Assembly (NCBI GenBank): GCA_002702205.1
Contig: NZYP01000032.1
Location: forward strand, 2,658 to 10,961
Length of the DNA stretch: 8,304 bases
Direction: 5' to 3'
Source: Flammeovirgaceae bacterium
GTDB taxonomy: Bacteria > Bacteroidota > Bacteroidia > Cytophagales > MED-G16
Under the pieces are notes generated by a model. It did not search any database and was not told the DNA's origin. It saw only the letters and a program-made list of their open reading frames with translations. The position numbers and the translations under genes are program-made. Below, one piece after another: positions 1 through 7,133 of this stretch. The first letter of the stretch is position 1; each line of letters opens with the position of its first letter.

Positions 1-996
1 GAAGACACAATATATAATTCGAGGTTTGGTATAACTGGTTATAAATATATTCAGGAGAAGGAAGCTTATGACCTCTACAATAATTGGGTAAGTAATGATT
101 TTCCAAGATTCCTTGCTATAGAGATACAACACCAAAACCCATACTATGACGATTCATATGCTGTAAATTCTGCAAATATTGGTCCTTATGGTGATGCCAT
201 CACTTACGAGTTAATACCTCACGTAGAAAAATTATTTAATGGTGTCGGGGAAGCTTGGGGAAGGTTTTTATATGGAGGATCTACCGGAGGATGGGAATCT
301 CTAGCCGCTCAAGTTATGTACCCTAAAGAATATAACGGGTGCTTCGCAGCCTGCCCTGACCCAATAGATTTTAGGGCATTTACAGTAGTGAATTTATATG
401 AGGATGATAACGCATACTACCACGAAGGAAGCCACAGGAAAACGCTCAGAGCAGGGATGAGAGATGGGAAAGGCATAATTAAAAACCACCTAATTCAAAT
501 AAATCAACGTGAGTCGGTTCTTGGATCTAAAGGTAGGTCAGGAGATCAGTGGGATATATGGCAAGCTGTTTACTCTCCATCTGGTAAAGATGGCTACCCA
601 AAACCCATTTGGGATAGAGAAACTGGTAAAATTGATAAAGATGTTGCAGAGTATTGGAAAGAAAATTACGATTTGAGCTATATAATGAGAAGAGACTGGG
701 ATAAAATAGGAAAAGACTTAGAAGGAAAAATCAATATCTATTGTGGAGATATGGATAACTACTATCTAAATAATGCGGTTGTTTTAACTGAAGAATTCCT
801 TGAGTCAACAACTGACCCATATTATAACGGAGAGGTAGACTACGGAGATATGGCAGAACACTGTTGGAACGGTGACCAAGAAAATCCTAATCATATCTCT
901 AGACTGAGGTATAATACTATGTATATCCCTAAAATTAGAGATAGACTAAAAAAAACAGCTCCTAAAAATAACAACTTGAAAAACTGGGGGATCTAA
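1..996 (+). CDS. Putative esterase of the alpha/beta-hydrolase fold (esterase D/enterochelin-esterase-like), 5'-truncated by the window edge
   Basis: The reading frame is open from base 1 to the TAA at 994-996, giving 331 visible residues; the true start lies upstream. The internal ATG at 316 is not the start, because the catalytic motif precedes it. The segment NSANIGPYGDAITYELIPHV (about residues 58-77), followed by the nucleophile elbow GGSTGGWES, is typical of the putative esterase family (PF00756). The predicted nucleophile is Ser94 (codon 280-282). The stretch CPDPIDFRAF follows the elbow, as in close family members. The acidic residue is probably in IYCGDMDNYYL (Asp250 or Asp252), and the catalytic His is probably His287 in AEHCWNGD, with His298 as an alternative. 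The likely role is hydrolysis of a carboxyl ester; the substrate is unknown. Whether it is exported cannot be judged because the N-terminus is missing. It runs in the same direction as typA but is separated by 109 AT-rich bases, so it is probably a separate transcription unit. The family call is firm; substrate and pathway are not determined. Confidence 0.88.
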   Translation, partial: EDTIYNSRFGITGYKYIQEKEAYDLYNNWVSNDFPRFLAIEIQHQNPYYDDSYAVNSANIGPYGDAITYELIPHVEKLFNGVGEAWGRFLYGGSTGGWESLAAQVMYPKEYNGCFAACPDPIDFRAFTVVNLYEDDNAYYHEGSHRKTLRAGMRDGKGIIKNHLIQINQRESVLGSKGRSGDQWDIWQAVYSPSGKDGYPKPIWDRETGKIDKDVAEYWKENYDLSYIMRRDWDKIGKDLEGKINIYCGDMDNYYLNNAVVLTEEFLESTTDPYYNGEVDYGDMAEHCWNGDQENPNHISRLRYNTMYIPKIRDRLKKTAPKNNNLKNWGI

Positions 997-1025
997 AATC
1001 TGCTGAAACGAGTCTTATTTTGTAT

Positions 1026-1041
1026 TTATTTAATTAAATAA
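1026..1041. repeat. 16-base perfect AT palindrome in the esterase-typA gap
   Basis: TTATTTAATTAAATAA reads identically on both strands. It lies in the 109-base gap between the esterase stop and typA. It could be an operator-like dyad or part of a weak terminator, but it contains only A and T in a very AT-rich spacer, so chance is a serious alternative. The spacer otherwise holds no open reading frame, RNA gene or strong GC hairpin. Confidence 0.3.
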
Positions 1042-1093
1042 TGTTGAATAAAATTCAAGTGATTTATTCTATACTATACTAGATATTTAATGA

Positions 1094-1108
1094 TATAATA
1101 TAGATTTG
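1094..1108 (+). promoter_or_regulatory. Possible typA promoter (-7-like element)
   Basis: TAGATTTG at 1101-1108 matches the Bacteroidetes -7 consensus TAnnTTTG, and TATAAT lies just upstream at 1094-1099. No matching TTG/TTTG -33 element is found at the expected distance (around 1077-1082), so the call is weak. If real, transcription would begin near 1113-1116, downstream of the first candidate TTG start of typA at 1106. It would then favour the second TTG at 1130. Confidence 0.25.
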
Positions 1109-2947
1109 CGAAAATTTTATATCAAAAAATTGAAAGGGATAAGAAATATAGCAATTATAGCGCACGTTGATCACGGCAAAACAACCTTAGTAGATAAGAT
1201 ATTACATCACTGTAAACTTTTTAGAGAAAACCAAGAGACTGGAGACCTTATCCTAGATAATAATGATATAGAAAGAGAAAGAGGTATCACCATACTATCA
1301 AAAAACGTATCTGTAATCTATAAGGATATAAAAATCAATCTTATCGACACGCCAGGTCACTCAGATTTTGGAGGTGAGGTTGAGAGAGTCCTTAATATGG
1401 CTGACGGTGTTTTATTGCTAGTTGATGCCTTTGAAGGGGCAATGCCTCAGACTCGTTTCGTCTTACAAAAAGCTCTAGATTTAAAATTAAAGCCTATAGT
1501 TGTAATCAATAAGATAGATAAACAAAACTGTAAACCAGATGAGGTTCATGAGTCAATATTTGACCTTATGTTTGAGCTTGATGCAGAGGAGTGGCAACTA
1601 GATTTCCCTGTGGTCTATGGATCAGCTAAAAATAATTGGATGTCATTAGATTGGAGGGCTCCATCTGACTCTATATCTCCCCTACTAGATACTGTCATAG
1701 AACACATACCTGAACCTAAAATCGAATCAGGTTCGACGCAGATGTTGATAACATCGCTTGATTTTTCATCTTTTACTGGACGAATAGCTATTGGAAGACT
1801 ACAAAGAGGTGAATTATCAGCCAATCAGATGGTGAGTTTAGTCAAGAGAGATGGAGAAATATCAAAATCTAGAATTAAAGAGATTAATACATTTGATGGT
1901 CTGGGAAGAAAAAAAGTTAATAAAATTGAGGCTGGAGACATATGTGCAGTAGTTGGGTTAGAAAGTTTTGAGATTGGAGATACAATTGCTGATTTTGAGA
2001 ACCCTGAGGCCCTACCAACTATTGCAATTGATGAGCCTACCATGAGTATGCTCTTTACCATTAATAACTCCCCTTTCTTTGGTAAAGAAGGTAAATTTGT
2101 AACATCTAGGCATATAAAAGATAGGCTAAATAAGGAGCTAGAAAGAAATTTAGCTATGCAGCTAGAGGAGAGAGATGACTCAGGTGATAAGTTTGTTGTA
2201 TTTGGAAGAGGAGTTTTACATTTATCTGTCCTTATAGAGACTATGAGGAGAGAAGGGTACGAATTACAAATAGGTCAACCTCAAGTAATAATCAAAGAAA
2301 TTGATGGTAAAAAATGCGAACCAATTGAAGAGTTAACAATTGACTTACCAGAAGAAATATCTGGTAAAGCTATTGAAATTGTTGCCATCAGAAAGGGTGA
2401 GATGTTATCAATGGAGGCAAAGGGTTCTAGGATGATATGTAAATTCATCATTCCCTCAAGAGGTCTCATCGGATTAAGGAATACCCTACTCACAACAACA
2501 GCTGGAGAGGCAGTAATTAACCATAGGTTTATTGAATTCCAACCATTTAAGGGGAACATACCTGGAAGAAATAGTGGGTCATTAATATCAATGGAAAACG
2601 GAACTTCTATTCCATATTCTCTAGATAAATTAAAAGATAGAGGAAAATTTTTCATAAATCCTGGTGAAAACATTTACACCGGACAAGTAATTGGAGAAAA
2701 CTCAAGGGGTGATGACTTGGTTATAAATGTAACCAAAACAAAAAAACTATCAAATGTTAGGTCAGCCGGGACTGATGACAAGGTAAAGCTTGCTCCACCA
2801 TTAAAGTTTACATTAGAAGAAGCCATTGAATATATCCAAAAAGACGAATACGTTGAGGTAACTCCTAACAGCATAAGACTAAGGAAAATTTTACTTGATG
2901 AAAATGATAGGAAGAGGTCAGAAAAAGAAATTAACTCCCATTCGTAA
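1106..2947 (+). CDS. typA: Translational GTPase TypA/BipA
   Basis: TypA/BipA is a ribosome-binding GTPase of the EF-G/LepA superfamily, involved in ribosome assembly and stress or low-temperature adaptation. All G motifs are visible (numbered from the TTG at 1106): G1 AHVDHGKT (19-26), G2 RGITI (59-63), G3 DTPGH (81-85), G4 NKID (135-138) and G5 around GSAK. They are followed by domain II, the EF-G-like domains (MSMLFTINNSPFFGKEGKF, GRGVLHLSVLIETMRREGYE) and the TypA-specific C-terminal domain (RGLIGLRN, then DKLKDRGKFF, KDEYVEVTP and RKILLDENDRKRSEK). The length of 613 residues is normal for the family (about 600). There is no usable ATG: the frame is closed by TGA at 1091 and the first in-frame ATG is Met98, inside the GTPase domain. 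Candidate starts are TTG at 1106 or TTG at 1130. The latter gives MKGIRNIAII, which matches the usual Bacteroidetes TypA N-terminus in length. No Shine-Dalgarno sequence is seen before either. Family identification is essentially certain; the start is not. Confidence 0.97.
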   Translation: MRKFYIKKLKGIRNIAIIAHVDHGKTTLVDKILHHCKLFRENQETGDLILDNNDIERERGITILSKNVSVIYKDIKINLIDTPGHSDFGGEVERVLNMADGVLLLVDAFEGAMPQTRFVLQKALDLKLKPIVVINKIDKQNCKPDEVHESIFDLMFELDAEEWQLDFPVVYGSAKNNWMSLDWRAPSDSISPLLDTVIEHIPEPKIESGSTQMLITSLDFSSFTGRIAIGRLQRGELSANQMVSLVKRDGEISKSRIKEINTFDGLGRKKVNKIEAGDICAVVGLESFEIGDTIADFENPEALPTIAIDEPTMSMLFTINNSPFFGKEGKFVTSRHIKDRLNKELERNLAMQLEERDDSGDKFVVFGRGVLHLSVLIETMRREGYELQIGQPQVIIKEIDGKKCEPIEELTIDLPEEISGKAIEIVAIRKGEMLSMEAKGSRMICKFIIPSRGLIGLRNTLLTTTAGEAVINHRFIEFQPFKGNIPGRNSGSLISMENGTSIPYSLDKLKDRGKFFINPGENIYTGQVIGENSRGDDLVINVTKTKKLSNVRSAGTDDKVKLAPPLKFTLEEAIEYIQKDEYVEVTPNSIRLRKILLDENDRKRSEKEINSHS

Positions 2948-2962
2948 ATAAAGGGAAATTAC

Positions 2963-2995
2963 AACTCTACTCAAAGAGTTTTAGATTCTTTTTAT
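2963..2995 (+). terminator. Probable hairpin terminator after typA, in the convergent gap
   Basis: A perfect 6-bp stem, AACTCT (2963-2968) and AGAGTT (2975-2980), encloses a 6-base loop and is followed by TT, AGA and then TTCTTTTT. It lies in the 59-base gap between the typA stop and the stop of the convergent YHYH gene. The T-rich tail is on the plus-strand 3' side, so it suits typA. On the minus strand the hairpin is followed by a less T-rich sequence. The stem is short and AT-rich, so strength is uncertain. Confidence 0.45.
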
Positions 2996-3006
2996 AAGTT
3001 ATTTAT

Positions 3007-3972
3007 TTAATTAGTATCTCCTTTTAGACATCTAGTAAAGAAAGGGAAATCATCGGTAACTACATAATAGTAGATACCATCAGGAAATTCAGGTGTAACA
3101 CCATATCTCCCATTACACTGATCTAAATCACCAAGCCCGTCAACATATTCATAATCTTGAGTAAAAGCACCCATTTCAATAGGAGTATTAGGGTTACTAC
3201 CCTGATTAGGTCCACCTAATAAAGCAGTTACTGTACTTGGTCTTTTTGGGTCAGGTTCCGTTTTTAATTTATAACTTGGTTTTAGTTCTTTAACTCCACT
3301 ATTTGGATCTGTGGGGTTTGAAAAACCATATCTTGCATACACAGGGAAACCATCTGAAGCCCAACCCACAATAGTCATACCATTATTAGACCCTAAAAAA
3401 TCGATAAGTAATTCAGGCATACCGTGATAGTGGTATGTACCATTAGGTTGAACATGTGCATGATTCATGTCATCTCCAAAATCAAAAGTTTCGTGTCCTA
3501 GAGCTTCGATATTCCAATTTCCTTGACCTCTAGCTAAACTACACTCGCCCTCATCGTTACATCTTCCTGCTGTAGCTGGATCAAACTTTACACTATTAAG
3601 AGCATAAGCAATTGACATTGCAGCACCCACTACCTCTAAACCGCTTTCAGATATAATTGTTGGACATAATGTGAATCTTTCACTCACATTTTGTTCAGTT
3701 ATAGTGTTAGGGTTTTTAGAACTTGGAAATGTTCCTACTTCGTGGTTAGGTATACCGTTACCATTTAAAATCCTGTAAGTTCCGTCTGAAGTCCATGAGT
3801 ATATACTATTAGCATTAACTGACTCGTCGCTATTAAAAATATTTTCATCTATATCAGTAAGGACATTTGCTGTTGAGTAATCACCGGTACAGAATTGAAT
3901 TATGATGTCAAGATTTATATCCTGGCAAGAGATAAATAATAAAGAAATAAGTAATAAGAAATGATTTTTCAT
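3007..3972 (-). CDS. YHYH-domain lipoprotein of unknown function
   Basis: The protein is 321 residues, starting at ATG (3972) and ending at TAA. Residues 1-15 form a lipoprotein-type signal peptide (MKNHFLLLISLLFIS), with Cys16 in a plausible lipobox (LFIS-C), so a membrane-anchored lipoprotein is expected; surface or periplasmic side is undetermined. The body carries the hallmarks of the YHYH protein family (PF14240): HAHVQPNGTYHYHG at 171-184, VGWASDGFPVYARYG at 202-216, and a C-terminal DQCNGRYGVTPEFPDGIYYY. The clustered His171, His173, His181 and His183 and several Cys residues (103, 138, 144, 286, 315) suggest a metal site and disulfides, but this is inference; no reaction is known to me for the family. 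It is the last gene of the minus-strand run, 40 bases after the T9SS protein, and converges on typA. No Shine-Dalgarno sequence is evident. The family call is confident; the function is unknown. Confidence 0.85.
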   Translation of the reverse strand: MKNHFLLLISLLFISCQDINLDIIIQFCTGDYSTANVLTDIDENIFNSDESVNANSIYSWTSDGTYRILNGNGIPNHEVGTFPSSKNPNTITEQNVSERFTLCPTIISESGLEVVGAAMSIAYALNSVKFDPATAGRCNDEGECSLARGQGNWNIEALGHETFDFGDDMNHAHVQPNGTYHYHGMPELLIDFLGSNNGMTIVGWASDGFPVYARYGFSNPTDPNSGVKELKPSYKLKTEPDPKRPSTVTALLGGPNQGSNPNTPIEMGAFTQDYEYVDGLGDLDQCNGRYGVTPEFPDGIYYYVVTDDFPFFTRCLKGDTN

Positions 3973-4012
3973 AATGTGTAATATAAGTAAAAAAGCAAAA
4001 CTAAATTTTTGT

Positions 4013-7000
4013 CTACCTCTCTATTATAACCTTAACCTTATTCAACTCATTACCAGTCACTACCTCTAGAAGATAGATACCCTCCCTCAGGTTTGAGACG
4101 TTCACATCTAACCCTCCCTGAATTTTATTAATAGAACGAGGCTTAAGCTTCTTGCCTGCGATGTCGATAAAGTAAAGATCTTTAACTGCTGCTCCAGGCT
4201 TTATAGTCACTCTTAGCTTATCATCTGTTGGGTTAGGATAGACATTATCAACAAATGTTACGTTCTCAGTAAATAGTGGCTTAGGGTCTCCACAGACATC
4301 TCCTATACCGTCATTATCCCAGTCTGCTTGGTCCGTATTCGCTACAAGTGGACAGTTGTCTTGGTCATCGAGTATGGTGTCGTTATCGTCATCAGTATCG
4401 CACACATCTCCTATCCCATCAGAGTCTGTATCAAGTTGATCCGTATTAGCTACAAGTGGACAATTATCCTCAGAATCTATAATTCCATCTTCGTCAACAT
4501 CTGAAAAAGCAAATGTTTTAATATTAGGATCTTCAGTATCTACAGCAAAAATTTTAATATATATATCATCTAATTCAACAGAACTTACATCTATTTTCAT
4601 CTTAACATAAGATCTTTCAACCCCATTTTCAACAACTTTATCATATGAATAATCTTGACTTAATGATTCTGAAATAAAAGAATTATCATTTTTATTTAAA
4701 ATCATATATCCATAATGTAATCCTGGTAACGAGTCTGTATCTACATTTTCATATCCAATACCATAAACTTTATAAGACCCATCATATGCATGAGAATTTA
4801 GGTTAATATCAACTGAATTTGAGAAAGTGAACTCAACATAATCAATATTATTTTCAGTTAATTGAGTAAAATCCGTAACCATAAAAGGTAACGGAGAAAC
4901 ATTTTGGTCATATAGGTTAAAAGAATGTGATCTTGAGAGAATATCGTTTTCTTTTCTTAAGTGATAGACAAAGGTATATCTATCATCAGCCCATATTATT
5001 TTGTCATCAAAATTTTTTCCACTAAAAGGGGTGAATCCAATCTGTTTAAAATTTGAATAGGCTTGACTTTCAGTGATTGATTGCGTTGGAGGACCTACGT
5101 CAATATGATGTAGTAAACTTTCAGATCTAATAGGACTAGTTCCATATTTATCAATTCTATTTAAAATTTCAGATGTATTATCAACGGTATCTTCTATAAT
5201 AAAAACTCTATCGAACGCTTGATCAAATTTTCTTAAGACTGTGTCCTTATTAAATGAAAAATTATTGATTTTATGGTCATATAAATAAGGCTCGAATTTA
5301 TTAACTGGATGGATTTCTTGTCTAATAATATCGACATTTTTTGCTGATTCAATTTTTGAGTTTTGAACTTCTGCCTTAGTGTATAGTTTAAGGAAGTCAG
5401 GATTTGCTGCAGTTAAAAAATCCATTTGGCCATCACCATTAATGTCATTAGGAGAATATAGGTTAATATGTGTAAAACTTTCTAGTAGCATATTACTCTC
5501 TTCGTGAAAACCACTATTATTAAAGATTGAGAAATCGCCATCAAAATTTGAGAAACCGTAATCTACCAGCGATTCATATGATTTTAATTTTAGATTAGAA
5601 CCTGTGTTCTCAAAATAATAAATTTTAGAGATATCATTTATCCAATTCGGCCTTTCAAGAAATAAATTAATACCTCCACCTACTTCGTTTGGAAGATAAC
5701 CTAATTGAGGAAATATGTCTAAGTCTCCGTCATCATCTAAATCTATAAAATTAAATGTACCAGAATTATCTAGACTAAGTGTTCTACTCTCATCTAAATC
5801 AAAATAATTTTCTGTGACATCAACTAAACTAGTTACATTATTATTTATTTCCTTTTCAAAAACTTTAAAATATTGCATAAAATCTCCCTCCTCAAAAGGT
5901 CTTGATCCATCCACCTTAGCAACAGGAGACCCTGCACTAGAAGTAAAAAAGAATAAATAAAGGTCTTTTTCTTCGTCTATCAAATTAAACTCAGTTATGA
6001 ATCTAGGCTTAATAGACCATTCCTTATTATACAGATACTCATCATCATCAAGTAATAAATTGAATTTTGCAGTTTTATTAGGTATGTCTATATCTAGATA
6101 ACCTACTTGCTTACCCATTCCTTTATCACTATAACTCATAGGTCCACTATGAACATGTTTATCAAGAAGAAAATGTAGCTCAATTAGTGCCTCAATATTT
6201 GGATCATTATCAAAATTATCAGAAATTGAGTAAGCTTCTTCTTGTAGTGACCACGCTAACCTTTCATCATTATTTTGATTTTCAGGAAAATCTAGGAAAT
6301 CTAAAATACTAGCCTTTAACTTACCATCGCCTATATTTTCATAAATATAAAATTGATGTCTGTTGTAATTAGACAAATTTGAATTATTTGGATTATTCAC
6401 ATTGTTTTGAATCCCTGAGGTAAGGATATCAATGTCACCATCATTATCAAAATCTCCTTTACATACGAACTGATCCCATACATACTTTGCATTAGAGTTT
6501 ATTAATTCAGAGGACCATATTAAATTATCGGAGGTAACATCATTTATCTCACCATTTTCTAATGACAGTATCCGCGGGATCCATTCAATAGTGAAATCAT
6601 CATAATAATAATCATCACCCTCAAAAATATTATACTTTTCGAAGTATGATTTCCAATCATCTATCCCTATTTGATTTTTGAATGTAGGGTCAATGCTAGA
6701 AAAACCATAAAAAAGTTTTTTATTAGAATACTCACCAAAAAAAATATTTTTATCTTCGAAAACTAGCTGATCCTTTACAAGCAGGTTGGAAGAAAAATCA
6801 TTATTAATCTGAAGCTCAATGCGATTTCTTGGATTAGTCGATGGAAAATCCCAGTCACCCTCTAGATGCTCTTTAACTCTCATAGTTATATCAATCAAAC
6901 CGTCCTCATTTTCATCAATAAGTCTAGATCCAAAATAATTATATACATCTAAACCTTCTGTAACATATATGATTTTATTATATCCACTAATTTTTTTATT

Positions 7001-7114
7001 TGTAAAAAACCTATATGTTGATGGAGAAACACCATTTTCAAAATTATTTTGACAAAATGAAGAAAAGGAAATTATAAATAATAGTGAAATAAGTATTGAT
7101 AATTTTTTTTTCAT
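4013..7114 (-). CDS. Large secreted FG-GAP/thrombospondin type 3 repeat protein with T9SS type A sorting domain
   Basis: The protein is 1033 residues from ATG (7114) to TAG. Residues 1-21 are a Sec signal peptide with cleavage likely near SFC-QNN. Four calcium-loop motifs of the FG-GAP/VCBS type are spread through the body: DENEDGLID (67-75), DFDNDGDID (221-229), DLDDDGDLD (458-466) and DINGDGQMD (557-565). Residues about 580-870 match nothing I recognise. Residues 872-941 are thrombospondin type 3 repeats, with [11 protein letters not shown] present twice and DGIGDVC twice. The tail, about 950-1033, is a T9SS type A sorting domain with VYPNP (958-962), a G-I-Y-L-L-E-V segment and the terminal KVKVIIER. 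The protein should therefore be exported by Sec, then carried across the outer membrane by T9SS and released or anchored. Calcium binding is expected from the motifs; no catalytic site was seen, so binding or structural roles are likely. It lies 19 bases after the phosphoesterase gene and 40 bases before the YHYH gene. The body is clearly more AT-rich than the C-terminal module and the neighbours. Confidence 0.9.
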   Translation of the reverse strand: MKKKLSILISLLFIISFSSFCQNNFENGVSPSTYRFFTNKKISGYNKIIYVTEGLDVYNYFGSRLIDENEDGLIDITMRVKEHLEGDWDFPSTNPRNRIELQINNDFSSNLLVKDQLVFEDKNIFFGEYSNKKLFYGFSSIDPTFKNQIGIDDWKSYFEKYNIFEGDDYYYDDFTIEWIPRILSLENGEINDVTSDNLIWSSELINSNAKYVWDQFVCKGDFDNDGDIDILTSGIQNNVNNPNNSNLSNYNRHQFYIYENIGDGKLKASILDFLDFPENQNNDERLAWSLQEEAYSISDNFDNDPNIEALIELHFLLDKHVHSGPMSYSDKGMGKQVGYLDIDIPNKTAKFNLLLDDDEYLYNKEWSIKPRFITEFNLIDEEKDLYLFFFTSSAGSPVAKVDGSRPFEEGDFMQYFKVFEKEINNNVTSLVDVTENYFDLDESRTLSLDNSGTFNFIDLDDDGDLDIFPQLGYLPNEVGGGINLFLERPNWINDISKIYYFENTGSNLKLKSYESLVDYGFSNFDGDFSIFNNSGFHEESNMLLESFTHINLYSPNDINGDGQMDFLTAANPDFLKLYTKAEVQNSKIESAKNVDIIRQEIHPVNKFEPYLYDHKINNFSFNKDTVLRKFDQAFDRVFIIEDTVDNTSEILNRIDKYGTSPIRSESLLHHIDVGPPTQSITESQAYSNFKQIGFTPFSGKNFDDKIIWADDRYTFVYHLRKENDILSRSHSFNLYDQNVSPLPFMVTDFTQLTENNIDYVEFTFSNSVDINLNSHAYDGSYKVYGIGYENVDTDSLPGLHYGYMILNKNDNSFISESLSQDYSYDKVVENGVERSYVKMKIDVSSVELDDIYIKIFAVDTEDPNIKTFAFSDVDEDGIIDSEDNCPLVANTDQLDTDSDGIGDVCDTDDDNDTILDDQDNCPLVANTDQADWDNDGIGDVCGDPKPLFTENVTFVDNVYPNPTDDKLRVTIKPGAAVKDLYFIDIAGKKLKPRSINKIQGGLDVNVSNLREGIYLLEVVTGNELNKVKVIIER
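4291..4470 (-). repeat. Two-copy 108-base-period repeat encoding the thrombospondin type 3 units
   Basis: Bases 4296-4360 and 4404-4468 align without gaps at an offset of 108 bases (36 codons). By hand count they agree at about 49 of 65 positions, including a 14-base identical run, GCTACAAGTGGACA. The encoded copies share [11 protein letters not shown] and DGIGDVC. This is an internal protein-coding repeat, suggestive of a past duplication of one TSP3 unit, not a mobile or CRISPR repeat. Confidence 0.8.
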
Positions 7115-7133
7115 ATTTTATAAATTTAGATGA

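Noticed and set aside
316..996. Esterase gene starting at the ATG at 316
   Set aside because: The frame is open to base 1, and the nucleophile elbow with the catalytic Ser (codon 280-282) lies upstream of this ATG, so it is an internal Met.
997..1025. Possible terminator directly after the esterase
   Set aside because: A T-rich run is present, but no convincing stem could be paired in front of it.
1615..2874. Four antisense open frames of 66-130 codons opposite typA
   Set aside because: They lie entirely inside the strongly conserved typA gene, show no domain or signal peptide pattern, and are best explained as shadow frames.
4291..4470. Repeat pair considered as part of a CRISPR array or mobile element end
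   Set aside because: Only two diverged copies exist, in frame with a 36-codon period, and they encode TSP3 calcium-binding units.
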